Assembly: GCA_002842755.1 (NCBI GenBank)
Contig: PHDU01000001.1
Location: 1-64,000, forward strand
Origin: Bacteroidetes bacterium HGW-Bacteroidetes-1
Lineage (GTDB): Bacteria > Bacteroidota > Bacteroidia > Bacteroidales > F082
DNA length: 64,000 bases
Direction of reading: 5' to 3'
Notes under the pieces: model-generated
What the model was told of the DNA's origin: nothing
Database searches by the model: none
Seen by the model: the letters and a program-made list of their open reading frames with translations, nothing else
Program-made: the position numbers and the translations under genes
In this document: positions 53,801 to 64,000 of the stretch, piece after piece
How the letters are laid out: each line of letters opens with the position of its first letter
How positions within the stretch are numbered: position 1 is the first letter of the stretch

Positions 53801-54703
53801 TCATTGCTTGCACTTGAATATGGCAACATTAATCCAAATAAATGGACTACTGATAAAGAAGATAATGAAAAGATAAAAACGCTTATTCACAACTTCAATA
53901 TCAAGCAGAAAGAAATCTATGGTGTTTACAACCGTAAGAAATTTGTTGCTACTGTAGGTGATGAACTCCCCAATGGAATCGTTCAGATGGCCAAAGTTTA
54001 CGTTGCAAAGAAACGAAAACTTAATATTGGAGACAAAATGGCTGGGCGTCATGGAAACAAGGGTATTGTTGCAAAAATCGTTCGTGAAGAGGACATGCCT
54101 TTCCTCGAAGATGGAACCCCCGTTGATATTGTACTAAACCCATTAGGGGTGCCTTCTCGTATGAACCTTGGACAAATTTATGAAACCGTGCTAGGTTGGG
54201 CAGGAAAAAAACTTGGCGTTAAGTTTGCTACTCCAATCTTTGATGGAGCACACATCGATGAAATCAATGAATATTTGGTGAAAGCCGGATTACCTGAGAA
54301 CGGAAGTGTGTACCTTTATGATGGAGGCACGGGCGAAAAATTTGACCAGCCTGCAACGGTTGGATATATCTATATGCTGAAACTTCATCATATGGTTGAC
54401 GACAAAATGCATGCCCGCTCAATAGGTCCATATTCACTTATTACGCAGCAACCTTTGGGTGGTAAAGCTCAATTTGGAGGTCAGCGTTTTGGAGAAATGG
54501 AAGTATGGGCCATAGAGGCATTTGGTGCAAGTAATATCCTTCAGGAAATTCTGACAGTTAAGTCTGACGATGTGGTTGGCCGCGCAAAAGCTTACGAAGC
54601 AATTGTAAAAGGCGACAATATGCCTACACCCGGTATTCCGGAATCGTTTAATGTACTCGTGCATGAACTTCGTGGCCTTGGCCTTGAGGTAACATTCGAC
54701 TAA
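50897..54703 (+). CDS. rpoB: DNA-directed RNA polymerase subunit beta
   Basis: A 1268-residue beta subunit. The N-terminus reads [28 protein letters not shown]; the rifampicin pocket is [34 protein letters not shown] with no obvious resistance change; the C-terminal region has [14 protein letters not shown] and [18 protein letters not shown]. In-frame stops lie at 50870 and no ATG precedes FASTKSN, so the start is TTG at 50897, giving the expected N-terminal length. A UUG start for a core polymerase gene is unusual. Confidence 0.98.
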   Translation: MAVKIPKRISFASTKSNFKYPDFLDIQLQSFQDFFQLETNTENRKEEGLYKVFAENFPITDARNNFVLEFLDYFVDPPRYTIVECIERGLTYSVPLKAKLKLYCTDPEHEDFETIVQDVYLGMIPYMTPKGTFVLNGAERVIVSQLHRSPGVFFGQHKHANGTQLYSARIIPFKGSWMEFSTDINNVMYAYIDRKKKLPVTTLLRAIGYETDKDILEIFNLAEEVKVSKAGLKRVLGRKLAARVVRSWIEDFVDEDTGEVVSIERNEVIIERETILENDHIDLIVDSGVKAILLHREDFNTSEYTIIFNTLQKDTANSEKEAVEFIYRQLRNAEPPDEETARGIIDKLFFSDKRYDLGEVGRYRINKKLNLHTATDIKVLTKEDIISIIKYLVELANNKTDVDDIDHLSNRRVRTVGEQLYAQFGVGLARMARTIRERMNVRDNEVFTPTDLINAKTLSSVINSFFGTNQLSQFMDQTNPLSEVTHKRRISALGPGGLSRERAGFEVRDVHYTHYGRLCTIETPEGPNIGLISSLCVYAKINRLGFIETPYRIVKDGVVDVDSQPVYLSAEEEENKIIAQASTPISDNGLFNEERVKVRYQADYPIIEREKVDYIDVAPNQIASIAASLIPFLEHDDANRALMGSNMMRQAVPLIQPESPIVGTGIERSVAEDSRVLINAEGIGEVIFVDATKITIRYSRTEEEKLLSFDEDVRSYHLTKYIRTNQNTCINLKPIVKRGDKVFKGQVLCEGYATQDGELAIGRNLMVAFMPWKGYNFEDAIVISERIVKEDIFTSVHIEEFSSEVRDTKRGIEELTNDIPNVSAEATKDLDENGLIRIGAEVSEGDILIGKITPKGESDPTPEEKLLRAIFGDKAGDVKNASLKAPPSMKGVVVNKKLFSRVIKDRKSKAKDKDLIQELEDTFNRQSAELKNKLVDKLTVLLNGRTSQGVMNNFKETMIPKKAKFTQKSLLALEYGNINPNKWTTDKEDNEKIKTLIHNFNIKQKEIYGVYNRKKFVATVGDELPNGIVQMAKVYVAKKRKLNIGDKMAGRHGNKGIVAKIVREEDMPFLEDGTPVDIVLNPLGVPSRMNLGQIYETVLGWAGKKLGVKFATPIFDGAHIDEINEYLVKAGLPENGSVYLYDGGTGEKFDQPATVGYIYMLKLHHMVDDKMHARSIGPYSLITQQPLGGKAQFGGQRFGEMEVWAIEAFGASNILQEILTVKSDDVVGRAKAYEAIVKGDNMPTPGIPESFNVLVHELRGLGLEVTFD

Positions 54704-54714
54704 CAATTTTCAAC

Positions 54715-54746
54715 ATGCAATCCAATGCAATAGCATTGGATTGCAT
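54715..54746 (+). repeat. Perfect 14-bp inverted repeat between rpoB and rpoC
   Basis: atgcaatccaatgc (54715-54728) and gcattggattgcat (54733-54746) are exact complements around an aata loop. No T-run follows. It lies 11 bases after the rpoB stop and 35 before the rpoC ATG. Confidence 0.85.
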
Positions 54747-54780
54747 TTACAATTCTATTAATAAACATATTACATACAAT

Positions 54781-57700
54781 ATGGCTTTCAGGAAAGACAG
54801 TACAATCAGCAGCAATTTTTCAAAAATAACAATTAGCCTTGCCTCACCAGAATCAATTCTGGAGCGATCCAGTGGCGAGGTGCTTAAGCCTGAAACTATT
54901 AACTACCGCACCTACAAACCCGAACGTGATGGTTTGTTCTGTGAGCGCATTTTTGGTCCTGTAAAAGACTGGGAATGCCATTGTGGTAAATACAAAAGAA
55001 TCAGATATAAAGGTATTATATGTGACCGTTGCGGAGTTGAAGTTACGGAAAAAAAAGTTCGCCGTGAACGTATGGGACATATTCAGCTTGTTGTTCCAGT
55101 AGCACATATATGGTATTTTCGCTCGCTTCCCAATAAAATAGGAGCGCTTCTTGGTTTACAGACTAAGAAACTCGACATGATCATTTATTATGAACGTTAT
55201 GTCGTTATCCAGTCTGGTATTAAAGAAGCTGACGGGATAAATTATATGGATTTTTTGACAGAAGAGGAATATATTGACATTGCTGAGTCGTTGCCAGCTG
55301 ACAACCAACATCTTCCTGATACTGATCCAAATAAGTTTATTGCTAAAATGGGCGCTGAAGCAATCAGTGATCTATTAGCGCGCTTGGATCTTGATCAGAT
55401 GTCTTTTGAACTTCGGCATAAAGCAAATACTGAAACTTCTCAGCAGCGCAAACAGGAAGCTTTAAAACGACTTCAGGTATTTGAGGCATTCAGAGACGCA
55501 CGTACACGTATCGAAAACAGACCAGAGTGGATGATTGTTAAGGTCGTCCCAGTAATACCACCTGAACTGAGACCATTGGTTCCATTGGATGGTGGCCGTT
55601 TTGCAACTTCCGACCTTAACGATTTGTATCGTCGTGTAATTATCAGGAATAATCGATTAAAGAGACTTATAGAAATCAAAGCTCCAGATGTAATCATGCG
55701 TAATGAAAAGCGTATGTTACAGGAAGCCGTGGATTCACTTTTTGACAATTCCAGAAAAGCGAGTGCCGTTAAAACAGAATCAAATCGTCCACTTAAATCT
55801 TTAAGCGATAGCTTGAAAGGAAAGCAAGGTCGCTTCCGTCAAAATCTGCTTGGAAAACGTGTTGACTATTCAGGACGTTCTGTAATTGTGGTAGGACCTG
55901 AGTTGAACCTTAATGAATGTGGTATCCCGAAAGATATGGCTTCTGAGTTATTTAAGCCTTTTATCATCAGGAAAATGCTTGAAAGAGGTATCGTTAAGAC
56001 CGTTAAATCAGCGAAAAAAATTGTTGACAGAAAGGATCCTGTTGTCTGGGATATTCTTGAGAATATTCTGAAAGGTCATCCTATCATGCTTAACCGTGCC
56101 CCTACCCTTCACAGGCTTGGTATTCAGGCATTCCAACCTAAACTTGTAGAAGGTAAAGCCATCCAGCTGCATCCGCTGGTTTGTACAGCTTTTAATGCCG
56201 ACTTTGACGGTGACCAGATGGCTGTTCACCTTCCTCTTGGCAATGCTGCCATTCTGGAGGCACAAGTTCTTATGCTTGCTTCTCATAACATTTTGAATCC
56301 TGCCAACGGTGCACCTATTACGGTTCCTTCACAAGACATGGTTCTTGGATTGTACTATATTACGAAAGCTCGTAAAAGCACCCCTGAACATATTGTTAAA
56401 GGGGAAGGAAGACGATTCTATGGACCTGAGGAAGTAATCATTGCTTATAATGAAAAGAATGTGGATTTACATGCCAATATTAATGTTGCTGTAAATGTTC
56501 GTGAAAATAAGGTTCTAGTTTCAAAAATCATTGAAACTACTGTTGGGCGTGTACTTTTTAACGAAGTAGTTCCGGAAGGTTTTGGCTTTATTAATCAACT
56601 TCTTACAAAGAAATCACTTCGTGATATTATTGGAGAAATGGTTAAAATGTTAGGAACTGCTGCTGCTGCAAAGTTTCTTGATGACATCAAAAATCTTGGT
56701 TTCCAAATGGCTTATAAAGGAGGGTTATCTTTCAACCTTGGAAATGTCAAGATCCCTGCAGCAAAAGAAGAGCTCATAAACCAAGCCAATGTGGAGGTTG
56801 AGGAAGTACTTTCCAATTATAATATGGGATTTATTACAAATAATGAACGTTATAATCAGATTATTGATATTTGGACACATACCAACTCAAAATTGACAAA
56901 TACCGTTATGCAGATGCTGATCAATGATGATCAGGGCTTCAATCCGGTATATATGATGCTTGATTCCGGGGCCAGAGGTTCCAAAGAACAAATTCGTCAG
57001 CTTTCAGGAATGAGAGGTTTGATGGCCAAGCCGCAAAAATCAGGTGCAACAGGTGGAGAAATTATTGAAAATCCAATTCTTTCCAATTTTAAGGAAGGAC
57101 TTACGGTTCTTGAATATTTTATTTCAACACACGGTGCGCGTAAAGGTTTGGCGGATACTGCTCTCAAAACTGCCGATGCCGGTTATCTAACACGTCGCTT
57201 GGTCGATGTATCTCAGGATGTCGTAATTACTGAAAAAGACTGCGGAACATTGCGTGGTTTGACCATTTCTGCTCTGAAGAAAAGTGAAGAAATAGTTGAA
57301 AGTTTGTTTGACCGTATCTTAGGAAGGGTTGCACTTCATGATATTTATCATCCTCAATCAGGCGAATTGATTATTGCAGGTGGTGAAGAAATAACAGAGG
57401 ATGTTGCTGATGTAATTGGAAGCTCTCCAATTGAAAATGTTGAAATTAGATCTGTTTTGACCTGTGAGTCGAAGCAAGGTGTTTGTGCCAATTGTTATGG
57501 TCGTAATCTTGCTTCAGGCAAGCTTGTTCAAAAAGGAGAAGCTGTAGGTGTAATTGCTGCTCAATCCATTGGAGAACCTGGTACACAGCTTACTTTAAGA
57601 ACTTTCCACGTTGGAGGTACTGCTTCGAATATCGCTATCATGTCGAAAATAGAAGCCAAATATGATGGTGTTATCGAAATTGATGAACTTCGTTTTGTTG

Positions 57701-59088
57701 AAACGGTAAAAGATGACAAAACCTATGATGTTGTTATTGGACGTTCAGCTGAGATGAAAATCATTGATAAAAAAACAGGAATTATTCTTACTTCCGGGAA
57801 CATCCCTTATGGGGCAAATTTGTATGTGAAAAACGGAAGTATTATAAAAAAAGGAGATCAGATCAGTGATTGGGATCCATATAATGCTGTTATTCTATCT
57901 GAGTATGAAGGGAAAATTGGTTTCGAAAACATAATTGAAGGTATAACTTATAGGGTAGAATCTGACGAGCAAACCGGATATAATGAGAAAGTAATTATCG
58001 AAAACAGGCTTAAAACAAAAAATCCTGTAATTAAAATCCTTGATAAAGATAACGTACTCATTAAAACATATGATATCCCTGTTGGAGCACACGTTGTGGT
58101 TGAAGAAGGAGATAAAGTAAAAGCAGGTGGTATGCTTGTTAAAATACCAAGAGCTATTGGCAAATCCGGTGATATCACTGGAGGTTTACCAAGGGTCACT
58201 GAATTATTTGAAGCAAGAAATCCATCCGAACCCGCTATAGTTTCTGAAATCGATGGTGTTGTTTCGTTTGGAAAAAAACTCAAGCGAGGTAACCGTGAAA
58301 TAATTGTAACATCAAAAACAGGAGAGGAAAAAAGTTATCTCGTGCCAACTTCCAAGCAGATACTTGCGCAGGAAAATGACTTTGTTAAAGCAGGTACACC
58401 GCTGTCAGAAGGTGCAATGACGCCCGCAGACATTCTTGCGATCAAAGGTCCAATGAAGGTTCAAGAATACATTGTGAACGAAGTGCAGGAGGTTTATCGT
58501 CTTCAAGGTGTAAAAATAAATGACAAGCATTTTGAGGTTATTGTTCGTCAAATGATGCGTAAAGTTGAAGTTGAAGACCCGGGTGACACACGTTTTCTTG
58601 AAGGTGAGTTAATTAACAAAATTGACTTCCAGGAAGAGAATGATGAGATTTTTGGTAAAAAAGTCGTAACAGATCCAGGTGATTCCGACACATTGCGTCA
58701 GGGACAAATCATCACTGCACGAAAAATGCGTGACGAAAACTCTTTGCTTAAAAGGAAAGATAAAAAACTGGTTGAAGCCCGAGACGCAAAGCCGGCAACA
58801 GCTTTTCAAAAACTCCAAGGTATCACCAGAGCCTCCTTGCAGACCAATAGCTTTATTTCAGCAGCATCTTTCCAGGAAACAACAAAGGTGCTTACAATGG
58901 CTGCTATTAACGCAAAATCAGATGAATTGAAAGGCCTGAAGGAAAACGTAATTGTAGGTCATAAAATTCCTGCCGGAACTGGTTTATTGGATTATGATGA
59001 TTTGATAGTTGGATCAAAGGCTGAATATGAAGCTGTTATGGAAACAGCTTCACGTTCCTTAAAGGTAGGTTCAGAGAAATATAAATAA
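54781..59088 (+). CDS. rpoC: DNA-directed RNA polymerase subunit beta'
   Basis: A 1435-residue beta' subunit. [24 protein letters not shown] is the usual Bacteroidota start; an ATG 66 bases upstream lies within the inverted repeat and is rejected. The N-terminal zinc site is [20 protein letters not shown], the catalytic loop is [12 protein letters not shown] with three Asp, the bridge/trigger region includes [22 protein letters not shown], and the second zinc motif is [13 protein letters not shown]. All key residues are present. Confidence 0.98.
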   Translation: MAFRKDSTISSNFSKITISLASPESILERSSGEVLKPETINYRTYKPERDGLFCERIFGPVKDWECHCGKYKRIRYKGIICDRCGVEVTEKKVRRERMGHIQLVVPVAHIWYFRSLPNKIGALLGLQTKKLDMIIYYERYVVIQSGIKEADGINYMDFLTEEEYIDIAESLPADNQHLPDTDPNKFIAKMGAEAISDLLARLDLDQMSFELRHKANTETSQQRKQEALKRLQVFEAFRDARTRIENRPEWMIVKVVPVIPPELRPLVPLDGGRFATSDLNDLYRRVIIRNNRLKRLIEIKAPDVIMRNEKRMLQEAVDSLFDNSRKASAVKTESNRPLKSLSDSLKGKQGRFRQNLLGKRVDYSGRSVIVVGPELNLNECGIPKDMASELFKPFIIRKMLERGIVKTVKSAKKIVDRKDPVVWDILENILKGHPIMLNRAPTLHRLGIQAFQPKLVEGKAIQLHPLVCTAFNADFDGDQMAVHLPLGNAAILEAQVLMLASHNILNPANGAPITVPSQDMVLGLYYITKARKSTPEHIVKGEGRRFYGPEEVIIAYNEKNVDLHANINVAVNVRENKVLVSKIIETTVGRVLFNEVVPEGFGFINQLLTKKSLRDIIGEMVKMLGTAAAAKFLDDIKNLGFQMAYKGGLSFNLGNVKIPAAKEELINQANVEVEEVLSNYNMGFITNNERYNQIIDIWTHTNSKLTNTVMQMLINDDQGFNPVYMMLDSGARGSKEQIRQLSGMRGLMAKPQKSGATGGEIIENPILSNFKEGLTVLEYFISTHGARKGLADTALKTADAGYLTRRLVDVSQDVVITEKDCGTLRGLTISALKKSEEIVESLFDRILGRVALHDIYHPQSGELIIAGGEEITEDVADVIGSSPIENVEIRSVLTCESKQGVCANCYGRNLASGKLVQKGEAVGVIAAQSIGEPGTQLTLRTFHVGGTASNIAIMSKIEAKYDGVIEIDELRFVETVKDDKTYDVVIGRSAEMKIIDKKTGIILTSGNIPYGANLYVKNGSIIKKGDQISDWDPYNAVILSEYEGKIGFENIIEGITYRVESDEQTGYNEKVIIENRLKTKNPVIKILDKDNVLIKTYDIPVGAHVVVEEGDKVKAGGMLVKIPRAIGKSGDITGGLPRVTELFEARNPSEPAIVSEIDGVVSFGKKLKRGNREIIVTSKTGEEKSYLVPTSKQILAQENDFVKAGTPLSEGAMTPADILAIKGPMKVQEYIVNEVQEVYRLQGVKINDKHFEVIVRQMMRKVEVEDPGDTRFLEGELINKIDFQEENDEIFGKKVVTDPGDSDTLRQGQIITARKMRDENSLLKRKDKKLVEARDAKPATAFQKLQGITRASLQTNSFISAASFQETTKVLTMAAINAKSDELKGLKENVIVGHKIPAGTGLLDYDDLIVGSKAEYEAVMETASRSLKVGSEKYK

Positions 59089-59104
59089 ACAGACAGTATT
59101 GAAT

Positions 59105-59139
59105 AATCTCCCTCTTGAAATATTGAGAGGGAGATTTTT
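59105..59139 (+). terminator. Terminator after rpoC
   Basis: aatctccctct (59105-59115) pairs with agagggagatt (59126-59136) and leads into T5. It precedes the DUF3467 gene, which would need read-through or its own promoter. Confidence 0.82.
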
Positions 59140-59160
59140 ACTGACATAAATCAAATTAAT

Positions 59161-59469
59161 ATGGTTGATAATAAAAATCAAATCAACATTGAGTTGAGTG
59201 AAGAAATTGCTGAAGGCATTTATTCAAATTTAGCCATCATTACGCATTCACATTCAGAATTCGTAATCGATTTCGTTAAATTAATGCCTGGTGTTCAAAA
59301 GGCAAAGGTAAAATCACGGATCATTTTGACCCCTGAACATGCGAAAAGATTGCATAAAGCATTGGTTGATAATTTAAAGAAATATGAATCAGTGCATGGA
59401 CTAATCAAAGATTCAGGCAATGATGGTATGCCTCCATTTCCAATGGGAGGCCCTACCGCTCAGGCTTAA
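59161..59469 (+). CDS. DUF3467 domain protein
   Basis: A 102-residue protein of the DUF3467 family: NIELSEEIAEGIYSNLAIITHSHSEFVIDF, KLMPGVQKAKVKSRIILTPEHAKRL and a Gly/Pro-rich tail ending FPMGGPT. The family is widespread, and in Bacteroidota it commonly sits right after rpoC. Function is unknown. The gene lies between two terminators. Confidence 0.88.
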   Translation: MVDNKNQINIELSEEIAEGIYSNLAIITHSHSEFVIDFVKLMPGVQKAKVKSRIILTPEHAKRLHKALVDNLKKYESVHGLIKDSGNDGMPPFPMGGPTAQA

Positions 59470-59470
59470 A

Positions 59471-59507
59471 AAAAAGAGGCTGCAATTTTGCAGCCTCTTT
59501 TTTTTTA
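59471..59507. terminator. Bidirectional terminator
   Basis: aaaaagaggctgca (59471-59484) pairs with tgcagcctcttttt (59489-59502) around attt, with T-runs on both strands. It ends the DUF3467 gene and, reading leftwards, the helicase gene whose stop codon overlaps it. Confidence 0.92.
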
Positions 59508-62500
59508 AGAAACCTTCTCTACTTCTATTTCCTCATCTGCTCCAAAATAAACCAGATACCCTTCAACTGGTTTTGATTCAAGTTCAAAAACATAATTCAT
59601 ATAACCTTTTATTTGATTCCCATGTTTTTCAAGCTTAGCACCAGTCTTATAATCAATCAAGAGAATTCTGTTTTCAAAGTAAGAAAGTCGGTCTATACGA
59701 TATACTTTACCATCTTTACTTAGAAGTTCAACTTCTGTTTTAATGTTTGCCGTCTCATCAAATCCAAAACTGAGCAAAGGGTGAAATAAAATTCTCTGGA
59801 TTTGCGATTTGACCTTATCAAACTCGGTTAATTTCAGCAACCCATTTTCGATATATTTTGACAGAATGTGTTCCATATCTGAAGAATAATGAATTTCAGA
59901 CAAAATTAAATGAATGAGGTTGCCCCAAACCAAAGCCTCATTGGTCTTATTTAAGATATTCAACGTTTGAAGCTCTGAAGTAACCATTAATTTTGTTTGC
60001 CAATAGGAGGAAATAAAAACTTTGGTCTTATTATCATCTATCGCATGTATGTCGTTCTTCAATTTTAATTTGATTGGATGCTTTCCAAAGGTATATTTCA
60101 ATTGTTCTTCATTCCAAATATCTTTATGCGCTAAAAAGTCACGAAAAAAAACGGGATAAGTAAAACTAACTTCAGTTGATTTAGGTTTTGGAGAAAGAAT
60201 ATACATCCGTTCTGAAGGCCTGGTCATTGCTACATACAACACGTTCATTACGTCAAGTTTTGATTTATCGGATTCATTTACATATAAATCAGCAAAACGT
60301 GTGTTTTCAACACTCTTATTAAGTGGTATCAAACCAGTTTCAAGTTTTCCTATTCCCTCTTCTCTTAAATCAACCCATGCTTCTGTCAATGAATTTTTCC
60401 CGGGACTTGAAGATACAAAAGGCAAAATAACAACAGGAAACTCAAGTCCTTTTGCTTTATGAATTGTCATTACTTTAACCGCATTCGTTTCTTCGGGAAC
60501 AATCACGGACCTTTTACCTTTAACTTCATCCCAGTATGAAAGAAAATCTTCAAGGCTGCCTCTTTCATTCACCTGAAAACGATGAACTTCATCCATAAGA
60601 AACTGAATATAGGGATCGGGAGTTGACTCCAGATTGAGTAATCTCACAGTTTGTTCAACCACATCATAGACAGTTATACCTTTGATACCCATCTCATTCA
60701 AATTGGCAATTTTTTGCAACGCCGTTATTTGCTCTTCCTCCTGAAGCTGACTCAATTGAATCACAAGTTTACCAAAGTCATTTGAGCTTTTGTCTATCGA
60801 AAAGTCATACAAATTATTCATCAACTCTGTCCTATTTATTCGATCTTCAGGTTGCAAATAAAAACGCATGACATTTATGATCAATCGTACACTTGATGAA
60901 GCGTTAAGGAGTAAAGAATCGGCTGAAACAACGCCAATAGAATGATTGGCTAAAAATCGCGCAATCTGGTTTCCGGTTGTATTGGCTCTGGATAGGACCG
61001 CAATATCTCTCCAATTATAGCCATCATCCACCAATTGATTAACCAATTCAAGTATATGATCAAGGTATGATTGCATTTTACTTTTTGCGTTACCTGCCTC
61101 ATCCATGAAATGAAATGTAGTTGACCCCTCGTCCATTGTTTTAGCAGATTTTTGGCGCTGATCACTATATACGAATTGCATTGATTCAGGCAGTTTATCC
61201 TTTACAAAATCAAAAAAATCATTATTAAAGGAAACAATACCAGCTGCAGAACGATAATTTGTATCCAGATTCGAAAAAGCATAATGTTGCTTCATCAATT
61301 GCTCTATTCGTATCAATGATTCTTGATTGTCTGATCTGAATACCTTTGGAAGGATTAAAAACTGCTCAACTTCTCCACTTCTGAAACGATAAATGGATTG
61401 TTTTCCATCCCCAACAATTAGATTTTGATTTGCGTTTGCAAGGGAGTTCTCAATTAAAGGAAGAAAATTTTGCCATTGTAGGACTGAAGTATCCTGAAAC
61501 TCATCCAATAAAAAATGACTGTATCTTTCACCTAGTCGCTCATAAATAAACGGGACCGCTGCATTCTGTAATAATCGTGCAATACTTTTATTAAATTCCG
61601 AAATGTGAATAATTTGCTTTTCGGTGCCAATATCCCGAATAATCTGCAACATCTGTGATTGAAGCGCAAAGGCATAAATATTTTTCCGAAGTAATTTATA
61701 AAGATTAAAACGTTTAAATTCATTGAGATAAAAAGCCTCAAGCAATTTCAAACATGATTTCATCTGAGGTTCAATTATGCGAAATGAATTGGAGAGATCA
61801 GAAACTGAAGTTTTTTTTATGAATTCCTTTTCTCCTGAAAAATGAGAATGAATTGTTTTTGCTAAAAATACTTTTTCAATTTCCCTATTTGAAAGACTTT
61901 CAATCACTGAACCAATTCCTCTCGACCCTCCAGCTAATTCGAAGCGGTCAATTTGTTGGGAGTCAAGTAATCCAAGCATTTTATCTGCTATTAATTTTAC
62001 TCTAAACTCCATCTCATTGACTGTATTAAGAATCAATTCTTTTGCATGATTGATATCTTCCTCAGTAAGAATAGAAGCATTTCGTGCATATAAATAGGCC
62101 TCCTCTTTCAACAATTTCTTTGAAAAAGTCTTAAGTTCCTTCTCAACCTGAAAATCAGATTCCTCATTCATCAAATGCATTACAAAACCAATAATTGTTT
62201 CTGTAACAAATTCGTCCTGACCTATTTTACTCATGAGAATATCTGCCATAAGTTGTGCTAGTTGTTCGCTTTCGAGTTCAACTTCAAACTGAGATGGAAG
62301 ATTCAGATCGCGTGTAAATGTTCTCACAAGACGATGTGCAAAAGAATCTATTGTACTGATACTAAAATCACTATAATGATGTAGAATATTTGAAAATACC
62401 CTTGAAGCATTGCTAGTAATTGTTTTTTCATCCTGCATCAGATTAGCCTGCAGGTTTTTTATGAGTATATTTCGTGCAACTACGTTTGATTCAGCGGGAT

Positions 62501-62684
62501 TTACCAACAACCAAAGTGAATGCAAAACGCGTTCTTTCAGTTCGTTAGCAGCCTTATTTGTAAAAGTAACAGCAAGAATATTACGATAAAGTCCAGGTTT
62601 TCGCAAAACCAGTCCCAGATATTCCAAAACAAGCGTATATGTTTTGCCTGAACCGGCAGATGATCTGTAAACCTTTAAGGTCAT
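59505..62684 (-). CDS. AddA-like UvrD-family helicase with C-terminal PD-(D/E)XK nuclease
   Basis: A 1059-residue helicase-nuclease for processing double-strand DNA ends. Walker A is RSSAGSGKTYTL, motif Ia AVTFTNKAANELKERV, Walker B FLLDEFQDTSVLQWQNFLPLIE, motif III VGDGKQSIYRFR, motif IV-V TIHKAKGLEFPVVILPF, motif VI LYVAMTRPSERMY. The C-terminal nuclease has VYRIDRLSYF and ILLIDYKTGAK, giving the D...D-x-K core. There is no adjacent AddB gene. Its start overlaps the upstream T9SS gene by four bases. Symbol is left open as AddA and RecB-type forms are hard to separate here. Confidence 0.9.
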   Translation of the reverse strand: MTLKVYRSSAGSGKTYTLVLEYLGLVLRKPGLYRNILAVTFTNKAANELKERVLHSLWLLVNPAESNVVARNILIKNLQANLMQDEKTITSNASRVFSNILHHYSDFSISTIDSFAHRLVRTFTRDLNLPSQFEVELESEQLAQLMADILMSKIGQDEFVTETIIGFVMHLMNEESDFQVEKELKTFSKKLLKEEAYLYARNASILTEEDINHAKELILNTVNEMEFRVKLIADKMLGLLDSQQIDRFELAGGSRGIGSVIESLSNREIEKVFLAKTIHSHFSGEKEFIKKTSVSDLSNSFRIIEPQMKSCLKLLEAFYLNEFKRFNLYKLLRKNIYAFALQSQMLQIIRDIGTEKQIIHISEFNKSIARLLQNAAVPFIYERLGERYSHFLLDEFQDTSVLQWQNFLPLIENSLANANQNLIVGDGKQSIYRFRSGEVEQFLILPKVFRSDNQESLIRIEQLMKQHYAFSNLDTNYRSAAGIVSFNNDFFDFVKDKLPESMQFVYSDQRQKSAKTMDEGSTTFHFMDEAGNAKSKMQSYLDHILELVNQLVDDGYNWRDIAVLSRANTTGNQIARFLANHSIGVVSADSLLLNASSSVRLIINVMRFYLQPEDRINRTELMNNLYDFSIDKSSNDFGKLVIQLSQLQEEEQITALQKIANLNEMGIKGITVYDVVEQTVRLLNLESTPDPYIQFLMDEVHRFQVNERGSLEDFLSYWDEVKGKRSVIVPEETNAVKVMTIHKAKGLEFPVVILPFVSSSPGKNSLTEAWVDLREEGIGKLETGLIPLNKSVENTRFADLYVNESDKSKLDVMNVLYVAMTRPSERMYILSPKPKSTEVSFTYPVFFRDFLAHKDIWNEEQLKYTFGKHPIKLKLKNDIHAIDDNKTKVFISSYWQTKLMVTSELQTLNILNKTNEALVWGNLIHLILSEIHYSSDMEHILSKYIENGLLKLTEFDKVKSQIQRILFHPLLSFGFDETANIKTEVELLSKDGKVYRIDRLSYFENRILLIDYKTGAKLEKHGNQIKGYMNYVFELESKPVEGYLVYFGADEEIEVEKVS

Positions 62685-63772
62685 GGTGTCTTAATGATAA
62701 ACTTTTGTCTCATGCTTTCTCCGTTAAAATTTACTTCAAGAAAATAAATTCCGGTGGACTGCCCTGACAACTGCCATGGCAGCCGATATGTATTACAGCC
62801 TTCTTCTAAGATAAAATCTGAAGTCTCAAATACACATGTTCCTTGCAGGTTACTAACTCTGATCAGTGCTTTCCCGAGAAAATTGCTGCATACATTAAAA
62901 TACATCTCGCTTTCCGATGGATTAGGAAATACTTTTAGAACAGTGTTGGTCATCAATTCATTTGTACCAACGGTAAGATCCCTTATGGAATCCTTATAAA
63001 CCACAATTGTCCCAAGTAAATCATCCAATGTACAATGAAGCAAAGGAATGTCCTGATTTTTTCCAATCCATTTGTATTCAATATAATTACGCTCTACTCT
63101 TGTTCCCAGTCCAATAGTATCTATGAAGACACTATCAATTTCAAATACAGTAGATTTTAAGCGCAGAACATCAAAGTTCCCAAAAGGAGTTTTGAGAATT
63201 CCCCAACCATCGACAACATTACTGCGTTCGCGCTGAACAGAAATATATCCAATACCTGCAAGGGCAAACTCCAAATCGGCATTTGATTCAAAAGTGTCGC
63301 CCATGCTCATGGGGAAATTGTATAATACGTCAGGCGATGTAAATTTCAGTGGAAGTGGAATTCCTGATATTATTAAGCCATATCCGAAATCACGGAATGA
63401 TGAAGTTGTATTGCTAAAAAACTGATAAGCATCGTCAATTGGTAAGCCAGCTAAAAGCGTCTCTGTATTCACGCGCCAGGCAAGATTAGCGCTTGCAAGA
63501 AAAGAAGGCCAAAAGAAAAACGGTGTTTGTAAAACCGTCTTTACAGTATCAAGCCGTTGATTTTCCGGATACAATGAAGGATAATCCCAAACATAATTCT
63601 CGCCAGTTTGAGCAAAATCAATTGTTGTCGGATTCAAGGAAATACTGGTACGAAGCGTATCACCACTTGAAGGCATATCACTTGAAACAATAGTAATTTG
63701 AGAAAATACTGGTGAAATGAAAGCTATTATGATTGCAGAGAAAAGTGCAATAAATTTAGATTTGTTTATCAT
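62681..63772 (-). CDS. T9SS-exported protein of unknown function
   Basis: A 363-residue protein with a signal peptide (IALFSAIIIAFISPVFS, about residue 24) and a C-terminal type IX sorting domain (VFPNPSESEMYFNV, ALIRVSNLQGTCVFET, STGIYFLEVNFNGESMRQKFIIK). The body (SGDTLRTSISLNPTTIDFAQTGENYVWDYPSL) resembles other Bacteroidota surface proteins without assigned function. It overlaps tamB upstream and the helicase downstream by four bases each. Confidence 0.82.
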   Translation of the reverse strand: MINKSKFIALFSAIIIAFISPVFSQITIVSSDMPSSGDTLRTSISLNPTTIDFAQTGENYVWDYPSLYPENQRLDTVKTVLQTPFFFWPSFLASANLAWRVNTETLLAGLPIDDAYQFFSNTTSSFRDFGYGLIISGIPLPLKFTSPDVLYNFPMSMGDTFESNADLEFALAGIGYISVQRERSNVVDGWGILKTPFGNFDVLRLKSTVFEIDSVFIDTIGLGTRVERNYIEYKWIGKNQDIPLLHCTLDDLLGTIVVYKDSIRDLTVGTNELMTNTVLKVFPNPSESEMYFNVCSNFLGKALIRVSNLQGTCVFETSDFILEEGCNTYRLPWQLSGQSTGIYFLEVNFNGESMRQKFIIKTP

Positions 63773-64000
63773 TTATTTAATTGTTTTTTGTTTTTTTTAC
63801 GTGTGAATAATTCCCCAAATTGATCAAACTCCTGACGGAAGGAAACACCAATACCCTGTGTAAATGGACTATAGTTATCAAAAGCACTCGAATTAAGCCA
63901 GGTATTATAGTTTGAATGATTAAACGCTTTGAGACGCAATCGTCCATCAGGGGTAATTTTAACACTAATATCAACATCTCCAACAATATTGCTCACATTT
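63769..64000 (-). CDS. TamB-like (DUF490) translocation protein, C-terminal fragment
   Basis: The frame is open to the right edge, so only the last ~76 residues are seen. ISVKITPDGRLRLKAFNHSN and SPFTQGIGVSFRQEFDQFGELFTRKK match the C-terminus of Bacteroidota TamB/DUF490 proteins, large periplasm-spanning factors that work with TamA/BamA-like barrels in lipid transport or outer-membrane assembly. The remainder lies beyond position 64000. Confidence 0.8.
   Translation of the reverse strand, partial: NVSNIVGDVDISVKITPDGRLRLKAFNHSNYNTWLNSSAFDNYSPFTQGIGVSFRQEFDQFGELFTRKKNKKQLNK

Overview
The window looks like a chromosomal segment of an anaerobic member of the Bacteroidota (Bacteroidales-like). 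Evidence: AT-rich DNA, promoter boxes of the TAnnTTTG type, almost no Shine-Dalgarno sequences, several proteins with type IX secretion (T9SS) C-terminal tails, a TonB/BtuB-type receptor, an S9B dipeptidyl peptidase, a DUF3467 gene after rpoC, and a TamB-like C-terminus at the right edge.

Layout. 1-6.5 kb is a type II-C CRISPR-Cas locus on the minus strand in the order cas9, relic of a first cas1 start, REP-associated transposase (rayT), cas1, cas2. A divergent tracrRNA with promoter and terminator lies just upstream of cas9; the CRISPR array is not in the window and probably lies beyond the left edge. 6.8-13.1 kb is a Hox-type bidirectional [NiFe] hydrogenase operon (hoxF-hoxU-hoxY-hoxH-protease) ending in a dihydroorotate-dehydrogenase-like flavoprotein that lacks the family's catalytic motif. 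13.2-33.8 kb is mixed housekeeping: mnmD, a lipoprotein, an exonuclease, a Cas4-like Fe-S nuclease, dnaB, a YdcF protein, sucC, an ABC ATPase, a 16-repeat TPR-like exported protein, a class V aminotransferase, a RelA-like synthetase with a broken hydrolase site, floA-nfeD-clpS, a Nudix enzyme and an OsmC protein.

33.8-39.45 kb is a vitamin B12 capture and uptake operon under a cobalamin riboswitch: a T9SS-exported beta-propeller, a second T9SS surface protein, a BtuB-like TonB receptor and a BtuG-like propeller lipoprotein. 39.5-45.8 kb holds a thioredoxin-fold lipid-envelope-type protein, an outer-membrane barrel, an S9 peptidase, rpsU, a Xer recombinase and hpf. 45.9-59.5 kb is the classical tRNA(Thr,Tyr,Gly,Thr)-tuf-tRNA(Trp)-secE-nusG-rplKAJL-rpoBC block with several perfect RNA hairpins between genes. 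59.5-64 kb (minus) carries an AddA-like helicase-nuclease, a T9SS protein and the end of tamB.

The most unusual structure is the Cas operon. Ten codons of a cas1 start survive immediately after cas9. They encode the same first ten residues as the intact cas1 but differ only at synonymous third positions. A RayT single-strand nuclease gene, translationally coupled to that relic and carrying a REP-like palindrome in frame, sits between the relic and the complete cas1. This suggests replacement of the adaptation module by a divergent, rayT-linked one.
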